The notes: generated by a model not told the origin, from the sequence alone. Positions 17,386 through 25,582 are shown, numbered from the stretch's first letter. The stretch is DNA of 64,000 nt from an uncultured Prevotellaceae bacterium (GCA_947168395.1 CAMVLT010000005.1:1-64000); one strand, 5' to 3'. Numbers and translations are program-made.

Positions 17386-18087
17386 TAACTTCGCCAACAC
17401 CGTCTGGTCGCCCGTAGTCGGCTGCTCCATCGTGACGCAGACTTTCGAATTGAGCGGCAGGAAGACGTCAACGCGCGAGCCAAGCTTGATGAAGCCTAAG
17501 TGCTGGTCGATGTAGCAGTCCTCGTCGGCCTTGGCGTAGGTCACGATGCGGCGGGCCATGGCTCCCGCAATCTGGCGAACCAAGATGTCCACGCCTTCGG
17601 GCGTCTCAATCATAATGTCGGCGTGCTCGTTCTCCTCACTGGCCTTAGGCAGCCAAGCCTTGTGGTAGTTGCCGTTAAAGTGCTTCACGAACTTCACCCG
17701 CCCGTCTACCGGGAACCAGTTGGCATGTACGTTCAGCGGACTCATAAAGATGCTAATCATCTGCCGACGGTCGTGGAAGTAGTCGTTCTCCTCTGTCTCC
17801 TCTATCACCACCACCTTTCCGTCGGCAGGTGCCACGACCGTTCGCTCCGTGTCGCCGTTGAAGTAGCGGATAGGGCAGCGGTAGAAGTTGAGGACCATTA
17901 ACCAAGCTGTTGCAAAGATAACGCATACAAACGGCATGACGATGTGACAGACAAGGGGATTTACGGCATACAACACATACCACAACCCTGCACAAATCGC
18001 AAAGATTGCTACGGCACTGTACAGTAGTTCCGAGGTGCCCTCGCGGTGTATTCTGATTTTCTTCAGTTTCTTGATTCTTTCTCCCAT
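17380..18087 (-). CDS. psd: phosphatidylserine decarboxylase
   Basis: This 235-aa proenzyme decarboxylates phosphatidylserine to phosphatidylethanolamine. It self-cleaves at the GS in [15 protein letters not shown] near the C-terminus, where the Ser becomes the pyruvoyl group. Two N-terminal hydrophobic segments (about 22-65) anchor it. [20 protein letters not shown] and [12 protein letters not shown] are family blocks. The start at 18087 (MGERIKK) is preferred over a TTG inside the upstream TATCTTTGC motif. The gene order psd-pssA-DUF4834 is a short biosynthetic operon. Confidence 0.94.
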   Translation of the reverse strand: MGERIKKLKKIRIHREGTSELLYSAVAIFAICAGLWYVLYAVNPLVCHIVMPFVCVIFATAWLMVLNFYRCPIRYFNGDTERTVVAPADGKVVVIEETEENDYFHDRRQMISIFMSPLNVHANWFPVDGRVKFVKHFNGNYHKAWLPKASEENEHADIMIETPEGVDILVRQIAGAMARRIVTYAKADEDCYIDQHLGFIKLGSRVDVFLPLNSKVCVTMEQPTTGDQTVLAKLK

Positions 18088-18110
18088 GGTTAGTTTAAAG
18101 TAATTGCGGT

Positions 18111-18119
18111 GCAAAGATA
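18111..18119 (-). promoter_or_regulatory. -7 promoter element of the psd-pssA operon
   Basis: TATCTTTGC on the minus strand lies 23 bases upstream of the psd ATG. Confidence 0.65.
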
Positions 18120-18171
18120 CGCTTTTTTTGCGTAATTTACAAATATTTCACCTCTTTCTTTTGCTTTCAGC

Positions 18172-18195
18172 CTTAAAAGTCGGCCTTTCAGGCCG
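18172..18195 (-). terminator. intrinsic terminator of the HU-like gene
   Basis: On the minus strand, CGGCCT-GAA-AGGCCG forms a 6-bp GC hairpin followed by ACTTTTAAGG, about 40 bases after the HU-like stop codon. Confidence 0.65.
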
Positions 18196-18234
18196 TCTGT
18201 CGGATATTAACTCCCCATTAACTCCCGCAATCAA

Positions 18235-18651
18235 TTACGGCTTGAAGCCGTGCTGCCAGACGGCGGTGACGCCGTCGCAGAAGTTGTAGAGGATGTTGCG
18301 GCCCGCGACGCGGCGGCCGGCAGGCAGGAAGCCGCAGACGATGCGGGTGATGTGGCGGCGCAGGTTGAACTGCTTCGGCTCGTCCACGCCCTTACTCTCC
18401 ACGCGGAGGCTGAAGCGGCCGATGCCGGGAATGACCACGGTATAGCCGTCAGCGAGTTTTACTTTCAGGGCATTCTCCAAATCGGCCACCACGACGGTCA
18501 CGGCGGCCTTGTCGTAGCCCCGTGCCATCAATGCGTCACTTACCATGTCCTTCAGGGTGACCTCGCCCTGGCTCACGGTCTTTGCAAAGTATTTTCCATA
18601 GGAACTGCTGCTCTTGATGTTGTTCCTGATAAGTTTGATATATACTGCCAT
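18235..18651 (-). CDS. HU/IHF-like DNA-binding protein
   Basis: This is a 138-aa member of the Bacteroidota HU-like family. The IHF/HU fold is indicated by GEVTLKDMVSDALMARGYDKAAVTVVVADLENALKVKL at the N-terminal helices and VVIPGIGRFSLRVESKG as the beta arm. A C-terminal extension (RRHITRIVCGFLPAGRRV) is longer than in true HU (about 90 aa). Related proteins in Bacteroidota commonly neighbour BT4734/VapE-type genes, as here. A palindrome and a GTGATAC motif lie in its upstream region. Its role, chromosomal or for a cryptic element, is unknown. Confidence 0.85.
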   Translation of the reverse strand: MAVYIKLIRNNIKSSSSYGKYFAKTVSQGEVTLKDMVSDALMARGYDKAAVTVVVADLENALKVKLADGYTVVIPGIGRFSLRVESKGVDEPKQFNLRRHITRIVCGFLPAGRRVAGRNILYNFCDGVTAVWQHGFKP

Positions 18652-18673
18652 AATTTTTCTTTGTTTTTCTATT

Positions 18674-18683
18674 AAAGTATCAC
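18674..18683. promoter_or_regulatory. AAAGTATCAC motif, left outer element of the vapE flank
   Basis: It is mirrored by GTGATACTTT at 21063-21072 on the far side of vapE. It is 39 bases from the left palindrome; the right pair is 37 bases apart. Confidence 0.5.
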
Positions 18684-18722
18684 TTTTGTGCGTAACTGTT
18701 TACCCTACTGTGAGTTAACTGA

Positions 18723-18759
18723 GGTGATGCTTAGTTTGAAAGCATCACCAAGCATCACC
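18723..18759. promoter_or_regulatory. GGTGATGCT / AGCATCACC palindrome plus third half-site
   Basis: The 9-bp arms 18723-18731 and 18741-18749 are separated by 9 bases; another AGCATCACC follows at 18751-18759. The element sits 72 bases upstream of the HU-like ATG and recurs, inverted, upstream of vapE at 20996-21028. Confidence 0.75.
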
Positions 18760-18762
18760 GAT

Positions 18763-18847
18763 GTAAAACAACTTGTTTTACTTTGCTAACCCCCACCCTG
18801 AGTGTGGGTTTAGGTAGGGTAAAGCGATGTAAAACAAGTTGTTTTAC
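18763..18847. repeat. two GTAAAACAA-n-TTGTTTTAC dyads flanking a GTTTAGG word
   Basis: The dyads are 18763-18781 (centre C) and 18829-18847 (centre G), with 9-bp arms. Between them is GTTTAGGTAGGGTAAA (18808-18823), a single unit of the repeat family at 47727 and 61391. Confidence 0.8.
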
Positions 18848-18853
18848 TTTCTT

Positions 18854-20902
18854 TTATTCCCTTTTGACGATGCGATAGGCTGCCCCTTTGTTTAACTTAT
18901 GGTAGGGGTAACCCATGTCGCTAAGCCTGCGGCCCAGTTCCATGTCGGTGTTTTTGCGTACGATGAAGGTGGGGAAGCTGTTTTTCAGCTGTTGCATGAT
19001 GTCCTTCAGGAGTGTGGGCTTCGCGTCGGCGGGCGTCTCCTCGGGCGGCAGGAAGGTGCGCTCCACCATCGACTGGTAGTCGAGCACCTGCTGAAAATCC
19101 TTGTTCTGCTCCATGATGCGCCCGTTGTCGGCATCCTCGAACCAGTAGCGGCGACCCTCCTTCAGCTCCTGAACGAGCTGGGCGTAGAGCATGTCGTAGT
19201 TGATGTAGCCCGAGTTGTCGATTTCGTCGGCATAGATGCAGACGAAGCGGCGCGAGCCGGTGGGGTCGACCAGTGGGCGCAGGTTGTTGGTGGTGGCAAT
19301 GAACGAGGCAAAGCGCTGGCGCTGTTCCATCACCTTGCCGTAGGGCGGGCGGAACTTCACGTCGTGTTTCGAGACAAGGTACTTCAGGATGGGCTGCTGG
19401 CTGGGGGCCATGGCGTCGAACTCGTCGAGGTTGATGAGGGCATACGACGACATGGCGATGAATATCTCTTTATCGTTCTTCATCGACAGGCGGTCGTTGT
19501 AGTAGGTCTGCAGATAGGCCGGCAACAGACGGCTACAGAAGACGGTTTTGCCGCTGCCCTGCGGGCCGACCAGCAGTGGAACAATGGCGTTGCCGTACTG
19601 GCGGTCCTTGCCCGTCCACTGTGCCACCATCGAGAGCATCCATGTGTGGAAATCACTCTCCCAGTGGGGATTATCTGTTTTCACGCGGCGTGCCAGCTCG
19701 CCCACGTAGTCGTGCTTGCCCGACCAGCGGGGCAGGTGGTCAATGTAGTCCTGCATGGGGTAGTAGCGGGGAATGAGGTTCGAGTCGATGTATCGGCTCA
19801 GGTCCTTGTCCCACGAATCGACGCCTGCCTTCAAGGCATTGATGGCCATTGTGTTACGGGCGGCCTGGTCTAACGGTACGAACGCGCTGCCGACGGTGTT
19901 CATGCGGTACTCGGGCACCCCCGTCATGACGTTCAGCCGCAGCGTGTAGTGCTCCTTCATGTAAGCCTCGGTCTTATAGGCGAGCAGGGCCGAGGGGCGG
20001 GTGTACTTCATGGGAAAGGTCTTCAGCGTCTCGCGCAGGTAGGCCGTCTTGAAGATGCTGGCTATGGTCTCCCTGTTCTCCAGTCCTCCGAGCAGAGGGA
20101 TATAGGTACACACGTCGGCGGCAAAGGCCTGGGGCAGCCCCATCAGCCGGCAGCCGTTGGCCAGCTCCTCGAGGACGGCGGTCTGGAAGAGGTCGTCCCC
20201 CCTGATGGCGCGATGCTTCTCGATGGCGGCGTCGAGGCAGTCGTGGAAGCGGCGCATGCGACTGGCGTAGAGGCTGACGCCGGGTATCTCCTGCGGGTCG
20301 TTATAGTCGCTGATGTCCTGCTGCGTGATGCGGAACTCGGGCGACTCCTCAGGTTCCGATGAGACAGTGACGGCGATGGCCGACGGGTTGTAGTAAGGCT
20401 TCGGGTCGTAGCCTGCCTTGCAGCTCAGTTCGAGCGTCGGGTCCTGGTCGGCAAGGCGGGTGCCGAGCTGCGATGAGTAGATGTAGTGGAGTTTGCGGAA
20501 GGCGTTGTTCATGGCACATTGAGCATGATCCGCAGCAGAATTATCAACGGGCAATTGTCCGTTTTCAATTGCATATTTGCTGACAATGTGGAGTGAGTGG
20601 CCGTCGTGGCCGAGGAAGCAGAGCAGGGTGTAGGGTTGCTGACTGGCCATGCGCTTGTACTCCTCGGCCGTCGGCAGGTCGCGCAGGTTCTCCAACGAGA
20701 GCAGCACCAGGCAGTTCACTTCTTTTGTCTTCAACTCTCCGTTCAGCTTCTGCCACTCTGCTGCGAAGCACACTTCCTTCATGGGGGCGTGGTAAGAGGC
20801 CGGGCGCAAGGTGCCCTCGCTCAGCTGGCCGACAAACTCGTCGAGCTCCATGCGCGTGTACCTCTTTTCTTTCCTTTCTGAGTTAATGATGGTGATTTTC
20901 AT
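18854..20902 (-). CDS. VapE/VirE-type helicase with BT4734-like N-terminal domain
   Basis: This 682-aa protein resembles virulence-associated E proteins, which act as replication helicases in mobile elements. The N-terminal ~180 residues match the BT4734-like (VirE_N) layout ending in SCKAGYDPKPYYNPSAIAV. Residues about 395-600 carry the P-loop VGPQGSGKT, a Walker B-like ALINLDEFDAM, and FIATTNN...DPTGSRRF, a VapE block. The C-terminal ~70 residues resemble DUF3874 (GYPYHKLNKGAAYRIVKRE). No integrase, capsid or repressor gene lies nearby. Paired palindromes frame the gene. A stable chromosomal gene or a relic of a phage satellite are both possible. Confidence 0.85.
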   Translation of the reverse strand: MKITIINSERKEKRYTRMELDEFVGQLSEGTLRPASYHAPMKEVCFAAEWQKLNGELKTKEVNCLVLLSLENLRDLPTAEEYKRMASQQPYTLLCFLGHDGHSLHIVSKYAIENGQLPVDNSAADHAQCAMNNAFRKLHYIYSSQLGTRLADQDPTLELSCKAGYDPKPYYNPSAIAVTVSSEPEESPEFRITQQDISDYNDPQEIPGVSLYASRMRRFHDCLDAAIEKHRAIRGDDLFQTAVLEELANGCRLMGLPQAFAADVCTYIPLLGGLENRETIASIFKTAYLRETLKTFPMKYTRPSALLAYKTEAYMKEHYTLRLNVMTGVPEYRMNTVGSAFVPLDQAARNTMAINALKAGVDSWDKDLSRYIDSNLIPRYYPMQDYIDHLPRWSGKHDYVGELARRVKTDNPHWESDFHTWMLSMVAQWTGKDRQYGNAIVPLLVGPQGSGKTVFCSRLLPAYLQTYYNDRLSMKNDKEIFIAMSSYALINLDEFDAMAPSQQPILKYLVSKHDVKFRPPYGKVMEQRQRFASFIATTNNLRPLVDPTGSRRFVCIYADEIDNSGYINYDMLYAQLVQELKEGRRYWFEDADNGRIMEQNKDFQQVLDYQSMVERTFLPPEETPADAKPTLLKDIMQQLKNSFPTFIVRKNTDMELGRRLSDMGYPYHKLNKGAAYRIVKRE

Positions 20903-20930
20903 ATTCTGATAAAGATTGTTAGTTCAGTTG

Positions 20931-20939
20931 GCAAAGTTA
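20931..20939 (-). promoter_or_regulatory. -7 promoter element of vapE-like gene
   Basis: TAACTTTGC on the minus strand lies 28 bases upstream of the ATG. The GGTGATGCT palindrome is about 56 bases further upstream, a position suited to an operator. Confidence 0.65.
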
Positions 20940-20995
20940 CAAAATTTTGTTGCCATTTGCAAGACTTTTGCAGGAAAAGTTGCAAAAATGCCCAA

Positions 20996-21028
20996 AAAGG
21001 TGATGCTTTCAAAAGTAGCATCACCTTT
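20996..21028. promoter_or_regulatory. AAAGGTGATGCT / AGCATCACCTTT palindrome
   Basis: Twelve-base arms (20996-21007, 21017-21028) are separated by 9 bases. In inverted orientation it agrees with the 18723-18749 palindrome at 24 of 27 positions, with the same spacer length. Confidence 0.8.
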
Positions 21029-21062
21029 GTAATAGTCTAAAAATCAATTTGTAAGGCAAAAA

Positions 21063-21072
21063 GTGATACTTT
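21063..21072. promoter_or_regulatory. GTGATACTTT motif, right outer element of the vapE flank
   Basis: It is the mirror partner of AAAGTATCAC at 18674-18683. Confidence 0.5.
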
Positions 21073-21122
21073 CGACTGTTTTTTGATGTTCGAAAATGAC
21101 TATTGCTGAAAAACAATTATCC

Positions 21123-21148
21123 AAAAAAGATTATCCATTTCGGATAAT
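21123..21148 (-). terminator. intrinsic terminator of the AraC gene at 21177
   Basis: On the minus strand, ATTATCC-GAAAT-GGATAAT is followed by CTTTTTT. Confidence 0.75.
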
Positions 21149-21176
21149 TTTGATAAAATGTGCTCACCTTCGATGG

Positions 21177-22091
21177 TTACGGTTTCTTCAGCGAAGCGAT
21201 ATATTTCGAGGGCAGGATGCCAGCATGCTTCTTGAAGAAGCGGGTGAAGTGCTGGGGGTATTCGAAGCCGAGGGTGTCGGAGGCCTGGGTGGCGGTGAGC
21301 CCACTGACCAACAGGCTCTTGGCGCGACCGATAAGGAAGCGCCGGATGACCCGTGTTGGACTCTCGCCAGAAACACTTCGCACCACATCGCCGAAGTAGC
21401 CGGGCGACAGGCAGAGTTCGGAGGCGCAATATTTCACGTTGGGCAGGCCGTGTTGTCGCTGCAAGCCTCGTTCGTAATAGTCGGTGAGCACCTGCTGGAA
21501 TCGCGACAGCAGGTCGTTCTGCCTGGTAGCGGCGTCCTGGAACTGACGCTGGTAGAACAGACGGGCATAGTCGCACACCAGCAGAATGTAGTCCTGCAGG
21601 ATGCGGTCGGTCTGGGGCAACGGTGGACGGTGCTGTATGAACCGGCGGATCATCCCCATCAACTGCCACAGCAGCTGCTTCTCGCCCTCGGTGGTGTGCA
21701 GCGCCTCGTTCACGTTGTAGGAAAAATAGTGATATTCCTGCAGCCGTTGCTCGAATGCCGTGCCACGCATGAACTCCGCCTCGAAGTGCAGCGTCCAGCC
21801 GTGATACACCTCGCGTGTGCCGTCGTCAGTCTTGCCTATGACCTGTCCGGGCGAGACGGCTACCAGCGACCCCTTCGACGTGTCATAGTCGCCCATGCCG
21901 TATTTCCCGCCTTCAGGGAAGTTGTCCTGCACGAAGAAGGCGTACACGTCGCCCATCTTGTTCAGCGTGTGGGCTATCGGGCCCAGTTCGTCGAAGTGGA
22001 CAACGCTCACCATCGGGTGATACGTCACGGCTCCAACGCTCTGTGCGTAGTCGTTGGCGTGGTTGAGGTAGAGGTAATCCTTCGTTATCAT
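21177..22091 (-). CDS. AraC-family transcriptional regulator
   Basis: This is a 304-aa regulator. The N-terminal ~170 residues form the sensing part (ELGPIAHTLNKMGDVYAFFVQ, GWTLHFEAEFM). Two helix-turn-helix motifs lie in the last 100 residues (LCLSPGYFGDVVRSVSGESPTRVIRRFLIGRAKSLL and ASDTLGFEYPQHFTRFFKKHAGILPSKY). TAACTTTGC lies 3 bases before the ATG. It is divergent from the cyclophilin-like/hydrolase pair 121 bases away, which is its likely target by position. Confidence 0.93.
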   Translation of the reverse strand: MITKDYLYLNHANDYAQSVGAVTYHPMVSVVHFDELGPIAHTLNKMGDVYAFFVQDNFPEGGKYGMGDYDTSKGSLVAVSPGQVIGKTDDGTREVYHGWTLHFEAEFMRGTAFEQRLQEYHYFSYNVNEALHTTEGEKQLLWQLMGMIRRFIQHRPPLPQTDRILQDYILLVCDYARLFYQRQFQDAATRQNDLLSRFQQVLTDYYERGLQRQHGLPNVKYCASELCLSPGYFGDVVRSVSGESPTRVIRRFLIGRAKSLLVSGLTATQASDTLGFEYPQHFTRFFKKHAGILPSKYIASLKKP

Positions 22092-22094
22092 GCC

Positions 22095-22103
22095 GCAAAG
22101 TTA
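22095..22103 (-). promoter_or_regulatory. -7 promoter element of the araC-like gene
   Basis: TAACTTTGC on the minus strand lies 3 bases from the ATG at 22091. Confidence 0.55.
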
Positions 22104-22199
22104 CTACTTTTTACCCAAATTGTCGCACCAAAGGCGAAAAAAATAAATTTTGGTAAATATTCCGTTGATTCGGATAACCGCAGGAAGCGGATTTTGCCG

Positions 22200-22208
22200 T
22201 ACCTTTGC
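22200..22208 (+). promoter_or_regulatory. -7 promoter element of the cyclophilin-like gene
   Basis: TACCTTTGC ends 4 bases before the ATG at 22213. Confidence 0.6.
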
Positions 22209-22212
22209 ACCC

Positions 22213-22791
22213 ATGAAACATATATTGTTAGTATTGGCAGTAATGCTGCTGACATGCTGCTCGAACGACAGCGACGTAACGGCACAGACTATGACACAGA
22301 GATTGTATATTACCATCGACGGCCAGACGCTCCCCGTTGTGCTGGTCGATAATGCCGCCACGCAGACGCTGGTGGCGGCCCTACAGGAGGGTGACATCAC
22401 CTATGAGGCCCATGATTACGGCGGCTTTGAGAAGGTGGGCGCACTGGGACGCTCCCTGCCAACGAATGACACGCAGACCACAACACAGGCTGGCGACGTC
22501 ATCCTCTACAGCGGCAACCAGATAGTGCTCTTCTACGGCTCGAACTCATGGAGTTACACCCGTCTGGGACGCATGGAGTATTCGTCGCAGGCGGAATTGG
22601 AGTCTTTCCTCAAAGCTGGACAGGGGAATGTCACGGTGAAGCTCTCGCTGACGTCGGGCACAACGACCATCAACGGCATCCGAAGCACAAGTGCTGAAGA
22701 CGGTGCTTGCTATTCACTGAATGGCCAGCGGGTGGAGCATCCGACGAAGGGAACGTTTATTAGAAATGGTAAAAAGGTAATTATATTATGA
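22213..22791 (+). CDS. cyclophilin-like fold lipoprotein
   Basis: This 192-aa exported protein has a lipobox LTCC. Residues about 35-140 match the small cyclophilin-like domain family (RLYITIDGQTLPVVL, AHDYGGFEKVGALGRSLP, GDVILYSGNQIVLFYGSNSWSYTRLGR) found in Bacteroidota next to oxidoreductases and hydrolases. The tail CYSLNGQRVEHPTKGTFI resembles Prevotella C-terminal sorting-type motifs, an unexpected partner for a lipobox. Its stop overlaps the next start (ATGA), so translation is coupled to the hydrolase. True isomerase activity is unproven for the family. Confidence 0.82.
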   Translation: MKHILLVLAVMLLTCCSNDSDVTAQTMTQRLYITIDGQTLPVVLVDNAATQTLVAALQEGDITYEAHDYGGFEKVGALGRSLPTNDTQTTTQAGDVILYSGNQIVLFYGSNSWSYTRLGRMEYSSQAELESFLKAGQGNVTVKLSLTSGTTTINGIRSTSAEDGACYSLNGQRVEHPTKGTFIRNGKKVIIL

Positions 22792-23915
22792 AGAAGGTAT
22801 TATTAGCCGCAGCGCTGGTGGGTGGAATGCTCGCGGGCTGCACAAACAAAGAACAAACTAAAACGGAAGAAAATATGACGACATTGAATTTGACACAGGA
22901 GTGGGACAAGGTGTTCCCATTGAGTGAGAAAGTGAGCCATAAGAAGGTGACGTTTGAAACGCAGTATGGCCTGACATTGGCTGCAGACCTTTATACTCCG
23001 AAAGATGCTCAAGGTAAGCTGGCTGCCATTGCGGTGTCTGGTCCCTTTGGGGCTGTGAAAGAGCAATCGAGCGGACTCTACGCCATGAAGATGGCAGAGC
23101 ATGGTTTCGTGACGCTGGCCTTCGACCCTTCATATACTGGTGAGAGCAGCGGTGAACCGCGTCGCACGGCTTCACCCGACATCAATACCGAAGATTTTAT
23201 GGCAGCCGTTGATTTCCTGTCGAAACAGGACAATGTCGATGCCGAGAAGATAGGCATCATAGGTATCTGCGGTTGGGGTGGCATCGCCCTGAATGCCGCC
23301 GCTGCCGACACACGCATCAAGGCTACCGTGGCCTCGACGATGTATGATATGACCCGCGTCAGCGGCAATGACTATAACGACGCTTTCGACAACGAGCAGT
23401 GGCGTCACCGGAATCGTGAGAACCTCTCCAAACAGCGTCTCGCCGACCCCAACGCAATGGCTGGCGGTGTGCTGGACACTGTGCCCCCACAGGCTCCTCG
23501 TTTCGTTCATGACTACTATGACTACTACAAGACCGCTCGTGGCTATCACCAGCGCTCGGGCAACTCTAACGACGGTTGGCGTGTCATCGGTACTCAGGCA
23601 TACACCAACAGCCGTTTCCTCTACTACATCAACGAGATTCGCTCTGCTGTTCTCGTGATGCATGGTGCCGATGCCCACTCCCGTTACTTTGGCGAGGCTG
23701 CCTATCACTATATGGTGGACGGCAAGGCTGAGGGTTACAAGTTTGTTGGCGAACCAAATCCCAATCCAGAGAACAAGCAGTTGCTCATCATCCCCGACGC
23801 TTCTCACTGTGACCTTTACGATGGCGGTTACGAGGATAAGGCAGGTCAGGGCCAGCCTAAGAACATGATTCCCTGGGACACTTTAGCCGATTTCTTCAAG
23901 AAGAATCTGAAATGA
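22788..23915 (+). CDS. dienelactone-hydrolase-like alpha/beta hydrolase lipoprotein
   Basis: This is a 375-aa hydrolase with lipobox LAGC, so anchored outside the cytoplasm. The nucleophile elbow is GICGWGG (about C161), a cysteine in place of the usual serine. The acid D295 sits in VLVMHGADAHSR and the base H340 in PDASHCDLYD. Dienelactone hydrolases also use Cys-Asp-His, but a role in ester or lactone cleavage here is inference. The alpha/beta core is complete. It is translated with the cyclophilin-like gene (4-base overlap) and ends before a strong bidirectional hairpin. Confidence 0.9.
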   Translation: MKKVLLAAALVGGMLAGCTNKEQTKTEENMTTLNLTQEWDKVFPLSEKVSHKKVTFETQYGLTLAADLYTPKDAQGKLAAIAVSGPFGAVKEQSSGLYAMKMAEHGFVTLAFDPSYTGESSGEPRRTASPDINTEDFMAAVDFLSKQDNVDAEKIGIIGICGWGGIALNAAAADTRIKATVASTMYDMTRVSGNDYNDAFDNEQWRHRNRENLSKQRLADPNAMAGGVLDTVPPQAPRFVHDYYDYYKTARGYHQRSGNSNDGWRVIGTQAYTNSRFLYYINEIRSAVLVMHGADAHSRYFGEAAYHYMVDGKAEGYKFVGEPNPNPENKQLLIIPDASHCDLYDGGYEDKAGQGQPKNMIPWDTLADFFKKNLK

Positions 23916-23966
23916 GGCAATATGCTAAGCTAAACTTTGCAAAAAGCAAATGATATGATGACGATA

Positions 23967-24000
23967 AATCGCCCACCTACACAGATGCAGGTGGGCGATT
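23967..24000. terminator. bidirectional hairpin between convergent genes
   Basis: The 12-bp arms AATCGCCCACCT and AGGTGGGCGATT enclose a 10-base loop. It lies between convergent genes and is not followed by a long T-tract on either strand. Confidence 0.6.
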
Positions 24001-24038
24001 CCGTTGAATCTACAGACTCATAAAAGTGCCTATGAGAT

Positions 24039-24350
24039 TTACCGCTTGTCAGGTATGCCGTAGTCCATCCAGCGCTCTTGGGGGTAATAGCCCTTCAGCG
24101 TCTTTTTCTTTTCGGTGTAGTCCTCCTTCACGCGATTCATCATGATTTTCATTCTGTTTAACGTTGGAGTAAGTTGTTCACGAATGCTGTCCACCTCGGC
24201 ATTCACAGCCTCCAGTTCCTTGACGGCTTGTTCCATAGCGTTGATCTCGTCGTTGCTGACGCCACGCTCTCCCATTTCACTGACATGACGGCGCAAACCC
24301 TCTACGAGGCTACGACTCTTCTCAATCTGAATCTCTACTGTTTTTGACAT
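24039..24350 (-). CDS. conserved coiled-coil protein, unknown function
   Basis: This 103-aa soluble protein is mostly helical (QIEKSRSLVEGLRRHVSEM, AMEQAVKELEAVNAEVDSIREQL) with a conserved-looking tail YYPQERWMDYGIPDKR. Small proteins of this pattern are widespread in Bacteroidota without assigned function. It has its own TACTTTTGC promoter and is convergent with the hydrolase. Confidence 0.8.
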   Translation of the reverse strand: MSKTVEIQIEKSRSLVEGLRRHVSEMGERGVSNDEINAMEQAVKELEAVNAEVDSIREQLTPTLNRMKIMMNRVKEDYTEKKKTLKGYYPQERWMDYGIPDKR

Positions 24351-24394
24351 AATTTCTTTCGTTTTTAAATGATACTTTCAGTTCAAAATCCTAT

Positions 24395-24403
24395 GCAAAA
24401 GTA
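24395..24403 (-). promoter_or_regulatory. -7 promoter element of the coiled-coil gene
   Basis: TACTTTTGC on the minus strand lies 44 bases upstream of the ATG at 24350. Confidence 0.5.
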
Positions 24404-24517
24404 ACAAAAAAAGTCGATTTGGCGAACGCTACAGACCCTCACTTTTTCGTTTTTTTAAGACATAGAATAGACTGTGTTTAACATTCGTTAGTCTCTTAGC
24501 TGCCAAATTTTTAGAAT

Positions 24518-25420
24518 TTAGGAAGATAAGCGATACTCCTTTGGCGTCATGCCCGTGAGCCGTCGGAAAAACTTGGCGAAGAAGGCGGGGTTGGCAAAAT
24601 GGAAATCATCGGCAATCTGCGCTACACTCTTTTCGGTGTGACGCAGTTCTATTTTGATGCGGGTGACGAGGGCACGGTCTATCCAGTCCTTGGCGGTAGT
24701 GCCGCTGGTCTGGCGCACCACTGTGCCAAGATAGCGCTGGGTGAGGCACAGGCGGTCGGCATAGTAAGCCAGTTGGTGCTGCTCGTTGCATTGCTGGTTC
24801 ACCAGTTGGAGGAAGCGGTCGAAAATAGTCTGTTCGCGTGAGCGGGTGGCCAGGAGCTGGTCGGTCAGCTGGCGATATAGCTGATTGTAGTGGTGCATCA
24901 GGGCTGCCACGAGGGCTGTGGCAGTAGGACGGTGATAGTCCGCCTGGCGGACGAGGTGCCAGAGACAGTCGAGGATGTGACGGGCGGTGGCAATGTCGGA
25001 CTCAGAGGCAGGCAGTTGGAAGTCGCGCACCTGACCATTCATAGCCGATGGCATCTGGTCTTGGGCAAATGGCATGGGGAACTGGGGAAAGAGGGCGAGG
25101 CCGTAGATCTCAAGGTCGGGGGAGAAGCGGATGGGGCTGATGATGGTGCCAGGACCGAGATAGACAAGTGTGCCTGCGCTGACGTGTCGGTCTTGCAGGT
25201 TGAAGTTTACGTCGCCCTCGCCCCGGGTGATGATGCCGAAGCGGTGGTCGTTGATGATGAAGGGCGGCGTCTGCTGGATAATCAGGTGGAACACACGTGC
25301 GTCGCCATGAATGATGGCCAGTTCGCTGTTGAAGAAGATGCTGTCACGAATCTCGTCGAGGTGCGAGGCGATGATTTCCCTTATCTGCCACAAGTCCATC
25401 AGTTTCGGTTGTTTGCTCAT
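24518..25420 (-). CDS. AraC-family regulator divergent from the export operon
   Basis: This is a 300-aa regulator. The N-terminal half looks like a cupin-type effector domain (RFGIITRGEGDVNFNLQDRHVSAGTLVYLGPGT). The C-terminal ~100 residues hold two HTHs (LAYYADRLCLTQRYLGTVVRQTSG and VAQIADDFHFANPAFFAKFFRRLTGMTPKEYR). It is transcribed away from the tolC-hlyD-ABC operon, and the 162-base gap carries promoters for both. It probably controls that operon in response to a toxic ligand. Confidence 0.93.
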   Translation of the reverse strand: MSKQPKLMDLWQIREIIASHLDEIRDSIFFNSELAIIHGDARVFHLIIQQTPPFIINDHRFGIITRGEGDVNFNLQDRHVSAGTLVYLGPGTIISPIRFSPDLEIYGLALFPQFPMPFAQDQMPSAMNGQVRDFQLPASESDIATARHILDCLWHLVRQADYHRPTATALVAALMHHYNQLYRQLTDQLLATRSREQTIFDRFLQLVNQQCNEQHQLAYYADRLCLTQRYLGTVVRQTSGTTAKDWIDRALVTRIKIELRHTEKSVAQIADDFHFANPAFFAKFFRRLTGMTPKEYRLSS

Positions 25421-25452
25421 CGTTTTCTTTCCCTTTTGGTGATGATTTGGCT

Positions 25453-25461
25453 ACAAAGGTA
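25453..25461 (-). promoter_or_regulatory. -7 promoter element of the AraC-like gene
   Basis: TACCTTTGT on the minus strand lies 32 bases upstream of the ATG at 25420. Confidence 0.5.
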
Positions 25462-25558
25462 ATCAATTTTTGCGAATTACGGTGGTTTTAAGGTGCAATT
25501 CGTACAAAAAGAACATTATTGCATTCCAACGGATAATGGGAGATGGGACAAAAGACTG

Positions 25559-25567
25559 TAACTTTGC
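25559..25567 (+). promoter_or_regulatory. -7 promoter element of the export operon
   Basis: TAACTTTGC lies 15 bases upstream of the first ATG of the tolC-like gene. Confidence 0.65.
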
Positions 25568-25582
25568 ACCCAGAAATCTATA

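Noticed and set aside
21096..22352. 418-aa plus-strand ORF opposite the AraC gene
   Set aside because: It is antisense to a clear AraC family gene and has no signal, motif or start context; high GC third positions keep the frame open.
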